A DNA stretch of 64,000 nt. It comes from Erwinia amylovora (GTDB lineage Bacteria; Pseudomonadota; Gammaproteobacteria; Enterobacterales; Enterobacteriaceae). A program made the position numbers and the translations under genes. Of the stretch, positions 29,735 through 41,897 are shown piece after piece. Numbering within the stretch: position 1 is the stretch's first letter; each line of letters starts with the position of its first letter. The stretch lies in the NCBI RefSeq assembly GCF_017161565.1, contig NZ_CP066796.1, forward strand, positions 2,170,001-2,234,000, in the 5' to 3' direction. The notes below the pieces were generated by a model that made no database searches, was not told the origin of the DNA, and saw nothing but the letters and a program-made list of their open reading frames with translations.

Positions 29735-29776
29735 CTGGCGGTTATCATGGCCTTTAGCAGAAAAGAGCGAAAAAAG

Positions 29777-30559
29777 ATGATCAAGTGGCCGTGGAAAAGC
29801 GTAAATAAAGCACCAGATGGCGGCCAGCCCTGGAAACAGGCGCTGGATATACCGCTACTATCGACCCTGAGCACGGCCGAAAGCCAGGATCTGTGCCAGC
29901 TTGCCGAACGCTTTCTGCGTCAGAAACGCCTGGTTCCCTTGCAGGGATTAGAGCTGGATCCGCTCAGTTGCTGCCGTCTGGCTTTACTGTTCTGTTTGCC
30001 GATCATGAGACTCGGCTTTGACTGGCTGGACGGTTTTCACGACGTATTGATCTACCCCTCTCCCTTTGTGGTCGACGACGAATGGCAGGACGAGTTTGGG
30101 CTGGTGCACCGCGAACGTACGGTACATGCCGGCCAGAGCTGGCAGCAGGGGCCGATTGTTATCAACTGGCTGGACGTGGAGGATTCCTTTGACCGCTCCG
30201 GTTACAATCTGGTGATCCACGAGGTGGCGCATAAACTGGATGCACGCGGCAGCGGTTATGCCAACGGCATTCCGGCTATTGCTCTGCGCGACGTACCGGG
30301 CTGGGAAGGCGATCTGCATGCTGCAGCTAAACTGATTCAGCCAGAGTTCAACCAGCAAGGAGAAGATGTCAGCAGTATTGACCCCTATGCGGCCAGCGAA
30401 CCGGCTGAATGCTTCGCCGTTCTTTCAGAGTATTTTTTTAGCGCCCCTGAACTGTTGGTTCACCGTTTTCCGGCGCTATATCAGCGTTTTTGCCAGTTTT
30501 ACCATCAGGATCCCTGGCAGCGTTTGCAACAGCACAATAATGGCTCAACCGTGCACTGA
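29777..30559 (+). CDS. mtfA: MtfA zinc peptidase / Mlc inactivator
   Basis: 260 residues from the ATG at 29777, chosen because it begins MIKWPWKS like E. coli MtfA. It has the zinc-peptidase motif HEVAHKLD and a downstream Glu in [14 protein letters not shown]. In E. coli MtfA is a cytoplasmic protein that binds the glucose repressor Mlc, relieving ptsG repression, and has aminopeptidase activity. It sits just before a tRNA-Asn locus, as in E. coli. Confidence 0.94.
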   Translation: MIKWPWKSVNKAPDGGQPWKQALDIPLLSTLSTAESQDLCQLAERFLRQKRLVPLQGLELDPLSCCRLALLFCLPIMRLGFDWLDGFHDVLIYPSPFVVDDEWQDEFGLVHRERTVHAGQSWQQGPIVINWLDVEDSFDRSGYNLVIHEVAHKLDARGSGYANGIPAIALRDVPGWEGDLHAAAKLIQPEFNQQGEDVSSIDPYAASEPAECFAVLSEYFFSAPELLVHRFPALYQRFCQFYHQDPWQRLQQHNNGSTVH

Positions 30560-30657
30560 TCCACCGGGTTGATTTTAACGCAGCCGGTTAATAGCTAATC
30601 TTTTTTTGCTGTGGACAGCCAGAAAACATATCGCCAAAATTTGCCGTGCTCACCAAT

Positions 30658-30732
30658 TCCTCTGTCGTTCAGTCGGTAGAACGGCGGACTGTTAATCCGT
30701 GTGTCGCTGGTTCGGGTCCGCTCAGAGAACCA
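30658..30732 (+). pseudogene. Degenerate tRNA-Asn
   Basis: The sequence follows the two intact tRNA-Asn genes of this window almost exactly through the anticodon arm (GGACTGTTAATCC, anticodon GTT). It differs in the D arm (TCGTTCAG for TAGTTCAG), the T stem (CTGG facing CCGC) and the acceptor end (CAGAGAACCA, one base short). The T stem and acceptor no longer pair fully. Downstream bases (GGAAGCAGATGTCTGCTGACATCCGC) are a damaged copy of the terminator behind the other copies. So a whole tRNA unit was duplicated and this copy decayed. Confidence 0.85.
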
Positions 30733-30814
30733 GTTTAAGGGAAGCAGATGTCTGCTGACATCCGCGTAAACCCTACCGCCTGACATACTGGCGCATGCAG
30801 TCTGGCTTCAGTGC

Positions 30815-31135
30815 TCAACAGCATAGCCATACGCTGGACGTCTTTACTGCTGTTCTTATAAAAACGCCAGTTTGCGCGTCAACAAGCGCAGATAGAGTTG
30901 TCTTAATTTCCTTCGGCATATAGTCAGCCGTACACGGAGAGCGATACATCTCCGCCATAATTTCAGGGATCGGTTCGTTGATATTACCAGCTGAAGCACA
31001 GGTGCTTCGCTCCGCTACGCCCTCCCCGATCATTAATGTAATCCCTTCATTTTGTGAGGTAGCTGACTCCGTTTTCAGGCTAAGCAAGGAAGATGACGAT
31101 AATGAAAAAACAACCTCATTCACAGAAAATATCAT
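30815..31135 (-). CDS. Possible small hypothetical protein
   Basis: 106 residues from the ATG at 31135, preceded by AAGGATCAAAA; the frame is open further up to 31219 without a ribosome site. The product is Ser-rich (VVFSLSSSSLLSLKTESATS) and matches nothing I know. It lies between the degenerate tRNA-Asn and katG in a 760-base stretch with no other candidate. It may be a chance frame. Confidence 0.3.
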   Translation of the reverse strand: MIFSVNEVVFSLSSSSLLSLKTESATSQNEGITLMIGEGVAERSTCASAGNINEPIPEIMAEMYRSPCTADYMPKEIKTTLSALVDAQTGVFIRTAVKTSSVWLCC

Positions 31136-31482
31136 TTTTGATCCTTGCATTGATATCAGGCCTTCCCCGGTGGACAAAGGTGTTATTGACAGCGCTATAA
31201 AATGGTCGCAAACAATCATTTTGCTGCACGGGACTTGTTGCGGTTGACCACAGATTTATTCACCGAAGATCTTCCATCACACAGCAGGATTGATTGGCCC
31301 GCAGATACTGCGCCATGCAATGAGAACATTCAGTCCGTAACATCCCACGATATCAGCCATTGTGATGCGGAATAAAAATGCGATCCAGCCATTTGAAAAG
31401 GTAAAACCTATCAAACCGGTCGATTAATCCAGATATCAACTATCATTGGCGACAGTTAAGCTGGCTTTGTCAATATGAGTGA

Positions 31483-33687
<2,205 letters not shown>

Positions 33688-33690
33688 GCT

Positions 33691-33722
33691 AAACCCGGTA
33701 AGGATAACTTACCGGGTTTTTA
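33691..33722 (+). terminator. Rho-independent terminator of katG
   Basis: AAACCCGGTAAG / CTTACCGGGTTT stem followed by TTATTT, directly after the katG stop. Confidence 0.9.
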
Positions 33723-33912
33723 TTTGGCTAAAGGCTGACGGGTCGGCGAATCCATAAAGCTCTCACCGTTCGCAAGTTTATTGCTCAATCTTCAGGTTCA
33801 GGCCGGTTTTATGGCTGATATCACCCGTGCGTTTGCTCTTTTCAGTGCGGTTTGCCCCCCTCTTCAACAAAACGCCAATCAGCCTTTTGCATGAAAAATT
33901 ATTCACAACGGG

Positions 33913-33948
33913 ATATAGCCTGTGCTATATGTTATAGCAATTGCTATT
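33913..33948 (+). promoter_or_regulatory. Two tandem MntR-like operators before sitA
   Basis: The first is a perfect palindrome, ATATAGC-CTGT-GCTATAT (33913-33930). The second is TATAGC-AATT-GCTATT (33933-33948). Both have the ATAGC-N4-GCTAT core of enterobacterial MntR sites, and their centres are 19 bases apart. They lie about 36-70 bases before the sitA start, so manganese repression through MntR is likely. Confidence 0.75.
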
Positions 33949-33983
33949 TAGCGCGTTTTTTTTAAGCATCACCGGAGAGACTC

Positions 33984-34895
33984 ATGTCATATCTGCATCG
34001 ATTAAATGGATGGTTATGTGCACTGGCCATCGCTGCGCTGCCGCTGGCACCCGCGCTGGCGCAAGATAAATTTAAGGTGATCACCACCTTTACCATCATT
34101 GCCGATATGGCACGGAACGTTGCCGGAGATGCCGCCGAGGTAGCATCGATTACCAAACCAGGTGCCGAGATCCATGAATATCAGCCAACCCCTGGTGATA
34201 TCAAACGCGCACAGGGTGCGCAGCTGATCCTGGCCAACGGCCTTAGCCTGGAATTATGGTTTAATCGCTTTTACCAGCACCTGTCCGGCGTGCCTGAAGT
34301 GGTGGTTTCCGGCGGGATTATTCCAATGGGCATCAGCGAAGGCCCTTATAGCGGTAAACCTAATCCTCATGCGTGGATGTCGCCCGACAATGCGCTGATC
34401 TACGTGGATAATATTCGCGATGCGCTGGTGAAATATGATCCTGTTCATGCCGAAACCTATCGTAAAAATGCTGCTGTCTATAAAGATAAAATCAGCGCGG
34501 CCATCGCCCCGGTACAACAGGCGCTGGCACAGCTGCCCGCAGACAAGCGCTGGCTGGTTACTAGTGAAGGCGCATTCTCCTATCTGACGCGTGATTTTGG
34601 TTTGCAGGAACTGTATTTGTGGCCTGTTAATGCCGATCAGCAGGGAACGCCGCAGCAGGTGCGCAAAGTCATTGACAAAGTGAAGCAATATCAAATTCCG
34701 GCCGTATTCAGCGAAAGTACCGTATCCGATAAAGCCGCCCGTCAGGTTGCACGTGAGACCGGCAGCCACTACGGCGGCGTGCTGTACGTTGATTCGCTAA
34801 GCGCCGCAGATGGCCCGGTTCCGACCTATCTCGACCTGCTGCGCGTTACCAGCGAAACGATAGTTAACGGTATTCATCAGGGGTTGGCTAAATGA
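33984..34895 (+). CDS. sitA: SitA/YfeA periplasmic Mn/Fe-binding protein
   Basis: 303 residues, with a signal peptide (residues 1-26, ending APALAQ). It is a cluster A-I metal-binding protein: [13 protein letters not shown] and [11 protein letters not shown] supply the conserved His ligands, with the Glu and Asp ligands expected in EGAFSY and the VDSLS region. It captures Mn(II)/Fe(II) for the SitBCD importer. It is first in a four-gene operon with ATGA overlaps. Confidence 0.95.
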   Translation: MSYLHRLNGWLCALAIAALPLAPALAQDKFKVITTFTIIADMARNVAGDAAEVASITKPGAEIHEYQPTPGDIKRAQGAQLILANGLSLELWFNRFYQHLSGVPEVVVSGGIIPMGISEGPYSGKPNPHAWMSPDNALIYVDNIRDALVKYDPVHAETYRKNAAVYKDKISAAIAPVQQALAQLPADKRWLVTSEGAFSYLTRDFGLQELYLWPVNADQQGTPQQVRKVIDKVKQYQIPAVFSESTVSDKAARQVARETGSHYGGVLYVDSLSAADGPVPTYLDLLRVTSETIVNGIHQGLAK

Positions 34896-35695
34896 ACAAT
34901 AGCGCCACACGCCAGAACGGCATTGAGGTTGATAATCTGACGGTAACCTATCGCAACGGGCACACGGCCTTGCGTGCCGCCTCATTACAGATCCCCACCG
35001 CCAGCATTGCCGCTCTGCTGGGGATCAACGGTTCCGGAAAATCGACGCTGTTTAAGGCCATTATGGGCTTTGTACCCCCTTCGTCAGGGACGATTACCCT
35101 GCTGGATCAACCGTGGCACAAGGCGCTAAAACACAATCTTGTGTCGTATGTACCGCAGTCCGAGGATGTCGACTGGTCGTTTCCGGTACTGGTCGAGGAC
35201 GTGGTGATGATGGGCCGTTACGGCCATATGGGCATGCTGCGCATTGCCCGCGCCGAAGATAAACGTCTGGTCGCAGCGGCCCTGGAGCGAGTTGGCATGA
35301 CCGATTTCCGCCGTCGTCAGATTGGTGAACTGTCCGGCGGGCAGAAAAAACGTGTCTTTCTCGCCCGCGCTATCGCACAGCGTGGTCAGGTGATCCTGCT
35401 GGATGAGCCCTTTACCGGCGTCGACGTCAATACCGAGCGTCAGATCGTCAACCTGCTACAAGAACTGCGCAACGAGGGGCGCACCATGCTGGTCTCTACC
35501 CACAACCTGGCTTCCGTCAGCGACTATTGTGACCACACGGTTATTGTCAACGGCACAGTGCTGGCCTGTGGGCCCACTGCCACCACCTTTACCCGTAGCA
35601 ACCTGGAGAATGCCTTTAGCGGTGCGTTGCGCGATCTGGTGTTCAACGACGCCAGCGCTCTGCCGGCGCTCTCCCTCGTTAAGGGCAACCACTGA
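34892..35695 (+). CDS. sitB: SitB/YfeB ATPase
   Basis: 267 residues. Walker A is GINGSGKST, signature [10 protein letters not shown], Walker B VILLDEPF, and H-loop STHN. It is the ATP-hydrolysing subunit of the manganese/iron importer. It overlaps sitA by four bases and sitC by one. Confidence 0.95.
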   Translation: MNNSATRQNGIEVDNLTVTYRNGHTALRAASLQIPTASIAALLGINGSGKSTLFKAIMGFVPPSSGTITLLDQPWHKALKHNLVSYVPQSEDVDWSFPVLVEDVVMMGRYGHMGMLRIARAEDKRLVAAALERVGMTDFRRRQIGELSGGQKKRVFLARAIAQRGQVILLDEPFTGVDVNTERQIVNLLQELRNEGRTMLVSTHNLASVSDYCDHTVIVNGTVLACGPTATTFTRSNLENAFSGALRDLVFNDASALPALSLVKGNH

Positions 35696-36552
35696 TGGCG
35701 TGGCTTACTGAACCTTTCCACTATCAATATATGCTCAATGCGATGTGGGTTTCAGCGCTGGTGGGCGGCGTTTGCGCCTTTCTGTCCTGCTACCTGATGC
35801 TAAAGGGCTGGTCATTGATTGGTGACGCGCTGTCGCACTCGATCGTTCCGGGGGTGGCTGGCGCCTATATGTTGGGGCTGCCTTTCGCCCTCGGGGCTTT
35901 TCTCTCCGGTGGCCTGGCAGCGGGCAGTATGCTGTTTCTGAACCAGCGTACACGTTTGAAGGAAGATGCGATTATCGGGCTGATTTTCTCTTCCTTCTTT
36001 GGCATCGGGCTATTTATGGTTTCCCTTAATCCCACTGCGGTAAATATTCAGACTATTGTCCTCGGCAATATTCTGGCCATTGCCCCAGAGGATATTCTGC
36101 AGCTCGCCATTATTGGCTTCACTTCGCTGCTGATATTATTGATTAAGTGGAAAGATTTGATGGTCACTTTCTTTGATGAGAATCATGCCCGCTCGGTGGG
36201 CCTTAACCCGACGCGTCTCAAGCTGCTGTTTTTCACCCTGCTGGCGACCTGCACCATCGCCGCCCTGCAAACCGTCGGCGCTTTTTTGGTGATCTGTCTG
36301 GTGGTGACCCCCGGTGCTACCGCCTATCTTCTTACCGACCGATTCCCATTGCTGCTGCTGATTGCGGTCGCTATCGGCAGCGTCACCAGCTTCTTCGGCG
36401 CGTGGACAAGCTACTACCTTGATGGCGCGACTGGCGGCATCATTGTCGTGGCACAGACGCTGGTATTTCTCAGTGCTTTTGTGCTGGCACCAAAACACGG
36501 CCTGCTGGCACGGCGCAGACGCGTGGCGCAGTCTTCCCGGGAGGCGGTATGA
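35695..36552 (+). CDS. sitC: SitC/YfeC permease
   Basis: 285 residues, about eight membrane helices, of the ABC-3 permease family, with GWSLIGDALSHSIVPGVAGAY near residue 40. One of two homologous permeases of the importer. It overlaps sitD by four bases. Confidence 0.95.
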   Translation: MAWLTEPFHYQYMLNAMWVSALVGGVCAFLSCYLMLKGWSLIGDALSHSIVPGVAGAYMLGLPFALGAFLSGGLAAGSMLFLNQRTRLKEDAIIGLIFSSFFGIGLFMVSLNPTAVNIQTIVLGNILAIAPEDILQLAIIGFTSLLILLIKWKDLMVTFFDENHARSVGLNPTRLKLLFFTLLATCTIAALQTVGAFLVICLVVTPGATAYLLTDRFPLLLLIAVAIGSVTSFFGAWTSYYLDGATGGIIVVAQTLVFLSAFVLAPKHGLLARRRRVAQSSREAV

Positions 36553-37385
36553 GCCTGACTGAATTCCTGCTTAGCCCATTCCAGTTTGACTTTATGAATA
36601 CCGCACTGGCCATCTCAGTGATTGTCGCTATCCCCTGCGCCCTGCTCTCCAGCTTTATGGTGATCAAAGGCTGGTCTCTGATGGGCGATGCCATGAGCCA
36701 TGCGGTATTTCCCGGCGTGGTGGTGGCCTGGATGCTCGGCATCCCTCTGGCTGTCGGCGCGTTTTGTGCCGGGCTGTTCTGTGCACTGGCGACCGGGTTC
36801 GTGAAGGATAACAGCCGCATTAAACAGGATACGGTGATGGGCATTATCTTCTCGGGGATGTTTGCCGCTGGTCTGATCCTCTATATCTCGGTGAAATCCG
36901 AGGTGCATCTCGATCACATTCTGTTCGGCGATATGTTGGGTATTTCCACCAGCGATATGCTGCAAAGCGCAGCCATTGCTTGCGTAATTGCTGTTGTCAT
37001 TGGCATGAAATGGCGCGATCTCGTGCTGCATGCTTTTGATGCGCAGCAGGCGAAAGCTTGCGGCCTGAATACCACGCTGCTGCACTACGGCCTGCTGAGC
37101 ATGATCGCACTGACCATCGTCGCCACGCTGAAAGCGGTGGGGATCGTGTTGTCAATTGCCCTGCTGATCGCTCCCGGGGCCATTGCTATTCTGCTCATGC
37201 GCACTTTTTCATCGGTGATGATCTGTGCGTTACTGTTGGCGATCGCGGTCTGCTTTAGCGGCACGTACCTGTCCTTCTTCCTCGACAGTGCTCCCGGCCC
37301 CACCATTGTGGTGCTGTTCGCTTTGCTGTTTGTCGTGGCGTTTATTTATTCACAGCGCCGCGAGCGCAAGATACTTTTGACCTGA
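36549..37385 (+). CDS. sitD: SitD/YfeD permease
   Basis: 278 residues, a paralogue of SitC with the same GWSLMGDAMSHAVFPGV motif and several membrane helices. It completes the SitABCD manganese/iron importer. The final gene of the operon ends 230 bases before a tRNA-Asn gene, and that gap shows no feature I can name. Confidence 0.95.
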   Translation: MSLTEFLLSPFQFDFMNTALAISVIVAIPCALLSSFMVIKGWSLMGDAMSHAVFPGVVVAWMLGIPLAVGAFCAGLFCALATGFVKDNSRIKQDTVMGIIFSGMFAAGLILYISVKSEVHLDHILFGDMLGISTSDMLQSAAIACVIAVVIGMKWRDLVLHAFDAQQAKACGLNTTLLHYGLLSMIALTIVATLKAVGIVLSIALLIAPGAIAILLMRTFSSVMICALLLAIAVCFSGTYLSFFLDSAPGPTIVVLFALLFVVAFIYSQRRERKILLT

Positions 37386-37614
37386 TTAGCAGGGGTGGCG
37401 CTGACCCAGGGCGCCGTCCCCGATTGTTTGGGCTGATCAAAACAACAAGCAGGAAGATGACCGACAGTTTGCAGCCAGTAATGGGGAGAAATCTGAAATA
37501 AAATGAGTATAAAATCATCAGGTTGCTGCAAACATCAGCAATCAATTGACCCGGGTAACTTTTGCCGTTGACACCTCCGCCTGAGATAATTATTATTCCC
37601 CCCGCTCAAACGAT

Positions 37615-37690
37615 TCCTCTGTAGTTCAGTCGGTAGAACGGCGGACTGTTAATCCGTATGTCACTGGTTCGAGTCCAGTCAGAGGAGCCA
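37615..37690 (+). tRNA. tRNA-Asn (GTT)
   Basis: 76 bases with the CCA end encoded. The acceptor TCCTCTG pairs with CAGAGGA, the D loop is AGTTCAGTCGGTAGA, the anticodon loop CTGTTAA (GTT), and the T loop TTCGAGT. It is identical to the copy at 61006. It serves as the boundary of an integrase-bearing island remnant on its 3' side. Confidence 0.97.
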
Positions 37691-37697
37691 TTTTAAA

Positions 37698-37727
37698 GGA
37701 AGCAGACGTTCATTGACGTCTGCTTCC
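37698..37727 (+). terminator. Terminator of tRNA-Asn
   Basis: GGAAGCAGACGT / ACGTCTGCTTCC, a perfect 12-bp stem with a six-base loop, followed by TGCATTTTT. Confidence 0.9.
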
Positions 37728-37869
37728 TGCATTTTTATCATATGGTTACCCCCTTCTTCACGTTCACCCTTGTTCATTGAAAACCACCCGAAGCCAAACC
37801 CATTTGCTGAAAAAAATGTTGGTAAAGGTATCTCGATTGCGTTTTTAGCAACATACGGGGGATGCCGTG

Positions 37870-38340
37870 ATGCCACTTACTGATACTAAGTAAAAAATGC
37901 CAAGCTTCTCGATAGTGAATACAAACTTACAGATGGCTTAGGTATGTTCCTTCGTGTTCATCCCAATGGTCCGAAATACTGGCAGATGGCCTACCGCTTT
38001 GAGAGCTAGCAAAAAATCTATTTTATCGGCGTCTACCCTGCAGTTTCTCTTGCTGATGCCAGACGGCGCCGTGATGAAGCTAAAAGGCTACTTGCTCAGG
38101 GAATTGACCCTGATGCCGAAAAAACAGGCAGAAGTTGAAGAGCTGAAAGCAAAAGAGACAATACGCTGTCTTACTGGGTTGTTGCCTGGGCATGGTTTAC
38201 TACCAAAAGAAGTAGTCAGAAGATTAGGGCAATGCCGCATGGATACCTCTTAAAACCTGCATCTTCCCTTTCATTGGTAACGTCGACGTCAATGAGCTTA
38301 GTATGAGTAAATCTACCCTTTGTAAAAGCTGGAAGTAAGT
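37870..38340 (+). pseudogene. P4-type integrase remnant
   Basis: Pieces in three frames match the N-terminal arm and core-binding part of P4-like tyrosine integrases. They are MPLTDTK at the ATG 37870, MFLRVHPNGPKYWQMAYRFE near 37943, then IGVYPAVSLADARRRRDEAK, an AQGIDPDAEKKQAE segment, and IFPFIGNVDVNEL near 38270. The catalytic C-terminal half is absent. It lies 180 bases past the tRNA-Asn 3' end in the same orientation, the usual place for such integrases. This marks a former genomic island. Confidence 0.85.
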
Positions 38341-38892
38341 TATCAATAAAAGCAGCCTTTTCCAGCAAGGGAAACCTGAAGAAGTAGATGAGATTGCCGG
38401 CCAGCTAAGCCTCGGGATTGTTTAACCCAGCTATGATTCCCGCCGGGTGCGTTAGAGCTGGCAGACATACAATCAACATTTATTCACCTTGCACGAACCT
38501 GATTAACCGTTTAATGAATTATTTTTCTGAGAATTTTTGAAAATAAATTTAACACTAAAATACAATGTTCTTAATAATTCACCACCCACAACATTAAAAT
38601 ATCCTCCCTAAACAGCGAGCCGTTTTATACTGCTCAGGCCACCATCAGAATTTAAAAAAGCCTCATTAAAAGCCCATTCCTGTCAGCACCCCTGAAGACG
38701 TGAGGCAAGAGCAATATATTATTCTAACTGCCGCGCATACAATATAAATTAATAGCCACTTCTGCTGGCGAAATAGTGAAGGAGTCGTATTTATATTATT
38801 TTAAGTCGCCATGCTCTTGAGTCACGTTTTTTATAGTTCAATGGCAACTATTCCTTTATATCATTATCTCAACTCATAAAGGGAAAAAAACA
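38341..38892. other. AT-rich region upstream of the kinase-effector gene
   Basis: About 550 bases, clearly more AT-rich than the core genes, with no gene. I searched for a HrpL-type promoter (GGAAC then CCAC about 16 bases later) and found none. CCAC occurs near 38641 and 38757 but without the upstream element. How the next gene is transcribed is therefore open. Confidence 0.45.
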
Positions 38893-40992
38893 ATGCTCCA
38901 GCCAGTGCAGCAGAATCGTTCAGCAGTTGGAAATGACCAGAACCGCCGGGCCGTTGAAAAAAAGTCGGTTCCCTCCTCAAAAGAACATATTGGCGGTCAG
39001 CCCGCCGATCTTGTTAACTTCGAAGGTTGCGCTTTTTGTACTCAACTCAAAATAGTAGCCAACAGTCCGGCTTCATTGCAGCCGGCGCAGATCAACAGTA
39101 TTGCCTCGGCTGCGGCTTACAATGTGATGCAGATGCTCACTGATGTTTCTGCCGCACCTCAATCTGACCAGCAGAAGTGGTGCCCTTATCTGTACAGCAT
39201 TGTTCAATCAATTGAATACCGTAGACATTGCCCGATGAGATTATCGGCTCAGGTTACCCGTAAACCGAACTCGTTTGCCATAGAAAATAAAAACGCTGTT
39301 ACGCATAACAAGTCCGTGCGCGCTATTGCGGCTCATCTGGTAATTGTCGCCTCAAACCACCTGACATGGCGATATGCAGATGATTTGGGTAAAGAAGTTC
39401 TCAATGTAGAAATCAGGGAAGGAAAAAAATACATCACTGTGCAAGATGACTGGTATGAACTGCAGCTGGCAAAAAAGGGTCAGTATGAAATTTTTATTCC
39501 AACAGATACCGCCATAAAAAATTATGTTCCTGTTTACATGGAGCCTTTATCCAGAACCTGGCATATGTCTGTGCTTAATGGACACCCCGTATTCAAAGAT
39601 AAACATCAACGATTATTGACCCGGATAAATCAGGAAGCCGATCCAAACACCTTTTTTGTGGCTAAGATAAATAACAATCCGCGTGTCTACGGGCCTGGCA
39701 AAATTTATCATGCCGTAAAGTCCAGACAAGCTTCGGCCCACAGCGGCCAAAACTTCGTCGAGATGAATGGAAAACTGGTTCCGGTGCGTCATCCACATGG
39801 TGATGAAGGTTTGTCCCAGTACGAAGCCTTTGATCCAAAACGGCCCCACAAAAAAGGGCGCGCGCTGGCGTGGGACGGCGATCGCTGGATATTTGAACAG
39901 GCCAACTCAGTACAAGCATCTCGCGGGCTCAGAAAAAAAACAAAATCTGCCACGTTTGTAAAAGAGATTGACATCAATACACTCACAGCACCGGATCGTA
40001 TGGGGCTGCGCAGGAGCGCGGATGGCAAAGCATACCTTAAGGTGAATAAAAACTTTATACAGCTGCGTCATATGAACGATAACAGATATGCCATACGCTT
40101 AACCCCGCACTCTCATAATATGATCTCGCGCTTCAGGGGTGATAAATTCTTCCCCGAAAGCATCGCAGCGAGGTTGAAGAACCTCCTGACGGTCGGGCTA
40201 AATGGTAGAAAAAGGCCACACCCTGTTGATGTATTGAAAAGACAAGACGGCTTCGATATTAAAAGTGCCAAAGAATTACTCTCGGAGTATGAATTTCCAG
40301 AGAATGGTCTCTTCGATGCGTACACTTTCGTCCTGGACATTGAGCAAAACGGAAGGATACCTCTCTGGGCTAAAAAATTTAAAAAAAGAGCCCGATTGGA
40401 TATGACTCCACCTGACGACAGCATTCTTGTTAAACTCCATAAACCCGGGGAGCCTGATAAAGAAAAACACTTTTATCTGGGTGAGGAATTAGGGGAAGGA
40501 AAGTTTGCTACTGTTTATGCTGACGCAACGAATAAGTATTTTGTTGTTAAACGGTATGATGCTCAGGAAATAAAAAACATGCCGGCCATTGTTAACTCAG
40601 AAGTCGAAAACTTTACACGTTACTATGGCAAAGATACTGCCAACATTTTTATCGATAGTGAGGGAATTTACCATGTCCGTATGTACCGGGTTTCAGGTGA
40701 AACTCTTGACTCCTTACCCCCCAACTCGTTACCTGAGAATGCAGTTGAAAAATATGTCGACATGCTGGAGGAGCTTAATGCCCACGGCATTTTTCATGAT
40801 GACCTCCATACCGATAACTTGATATGGGATAAGAACACAGAAAGATTTTATCCTATAGATATCAAAAATAATAAGGAAGTCTTTTTCAATTCCTCACCAA
40901 AAGATAAAGACATATTAAATTCCCACACCTCTGAAAATTGGGAATATACATTAAGATTAATCAGAGAAAAACAAATTAAGGCAGCAGTATAG
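38893..40992 (+). CDS. Probable type III effector with C-terminal OspG-like kinase
   Basis: 699 residues. The last 180 form a minimal protein kinase: glycine loop GEELGEGKFATVY (530-542), Lys553 in FVVKRY, Glu in the 570-572 region, catalytic loop HDDLHTDN with Asp637 and Asn642, and PIDIKN with Asp656 in place of DFG. There is no activation segment or C-lobe extension, as in Shigella OspG and NleH effectors. Residues about 165-230, 285-335 and 375-405 repeat a pattern of a short Y-x-x-V strand, a WY or FI pair and a closing R-x-W or R-Y-A-I strand. This recalls modules of large secreted toxins. The first 30 residues are Gln/Ser/Asn-rich without a Sec signal, compatible with type III export. 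No HrpL box was seen. Its island position supports acquisition. Confidence 0.75.
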   Translation: MLQPVQQNRSAVGNDQNRRAVEKKSVPSSKEHIGGQPADLVNFEGCAFCTQLKIVANSPASLQPAQINSIASAAAYNVMQMLTDVSAAPQSDQQKWCPYLYSIVQSIEYRRHCPMRLSAQVTRKPNSFAIENKNAVTHNKSVRAIAAHLVIVASNHLTWRYADDLGKEVLNVEIREGKKYITVQDDWYELQLAKKGQYEIFIPTDTAIKNYVPVYMEPLSRTWHMSVLNGHPVFKDKHQRLLTRINQEADPNTFFVAKINNNPRVYGPGKIYHAVKSRQASAHSGQNFVEMNGKLVPVRHPHGDEGLSQYEAFDPKRPHKKGRALAWDGDRWIFEQANSVQASRGLRKKTKSATFVKEIDINTLTAPDRMGLRRSADGKAYLKVNKNFIQLRHMNDNRYAIRLTPHSHNMISRFRGDKFFPESIAARLKNLLTVGLNGRKRPHPVDVLKRQDGFDIKSAKELLSEYEFPENGLFDAYTFVLDIEQNGRIPLWAKKFKKRARLDMTPPDDSILVKLHKPGEPDKEKHFYLGEELGEGKFATVYADATNKYFVVKRYDAQEIKNMPAIVNSEVENFTRYYGKDTANIFIDSEGIYHVRMYRVSGETLDSLPPNSLPENAVEKYVDMLEELNAHGIFHDDLHTDNLIWDKNTERFYPIDIKNNKEVFFNSSPKDKDILNSHTSENWEYTLRLIREKQIKAAV

Positions 40993-41846
40993 CGTTTTAA
41001 CCTAAAGAGTACGCCGTTTGTCCGCGGCCTTGACCTGAATTGCTCAGTGAGCATGATACTGTCTGTACAATAATCATAACCTTATTAGCAGCAATCCAAA
41101 AGCCACAGACTGCAGAGAAGATATGCAGCAGGTTCAGGTCATCGCTCAGGGCTGGTTTTAATCAAAAGGGGTTGCGTATAAAAAAATTCAGCTCCGGCGG
41201 GTGTCCGGTAACGAACTGAGATGACAAAGGCCGAATCCTTTTGACCTGACCTGGGTCATGCCAGCGAAGGGACGAGGCAGCTGTCTTATCGTGCCTGGTC
41301 TACCACACCCGCGAACCGCATCTCCTTTTAATTCAGGGCGATTCTTTGTCTGAGACCCTTCAACCTGTTGATTTTACGAACGACCTGTACGGGCGCTTAC
41401 GCCAGCAGGCCGAATTTGCTGTCACCTTGCAGCCGCAGCTGCGTTTCTTCGCGGATCGGCGGCTGCCGCTAATCCGCGTGGGTGCCCTGGTTGACTCACA
41501 AGTCAAAAACGATGCATTGCCCTGTCGAAGATGATGTCGCCCCCTCTGCGATCAACGGGTATCCGTTGCACATCGTGTGAGTGAAAATGCGTCGAAGGTA
41601 AAAAACTCTTATCGTCCTACAAAAGGACGGGCTACCTGTTAGCCCCATGCGAACGCAATCTGGCGGCCATTTGCTCGTATACATCGCAAGCTTGATAACG
41701 AATTGAACCTTCCGGATGAGAAATCTTAGCCAAATTACCTCAGATCCCTGTTCGACACTAAGCTGATTAAAAATGACACGGATTGAACAGCATGTTGTCA
41801 AACGCAACTAATCTGCCACTGCCAGTGGTAAACTTCTCCCGATAAA
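40993..41846. other. Gene-poor stretch after the effector gene
   Basis: About 850 bases with only short frames. Translations around 41340-41530 (SETLQPVDFTNDLYGRL) and 41600-41780 look partly protein-like but have no family I can name, and may be gene remnants. A short inverted repeat GTCCT / AGGAC lies near 41613. No insertion sequence ends were recognised. Confidence 0.4.
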
Positions 41847-41865
41847 GGTAATGATAACCATTAGC
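41847..41865 (+). promoter_or_regulatory. Fur box of the FAD monooxygenase gene
   Basis: GGTAATGATAACCATTAGC matches 16 of 19 positions of the Fur consensus and lies 32 bases upstream of the start codon. It implies iron-dependent repression. Confidence 0.75.
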
Positions 41866-41897
41866 ATAAAGTTTGTTTCGTCATTACGGGAGGGAAT

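Noticed and set aside
30658..30732. A third working tRNA-Asn
   Set aside because: T stem and acceptor pairing are broken and one base is missing, so it is listed as degenerate.
38341..38892. HrpL promoter before the kinase-effector gene
   Set aside because: CCAC elements occur, but none has GGAAC at the required distance.
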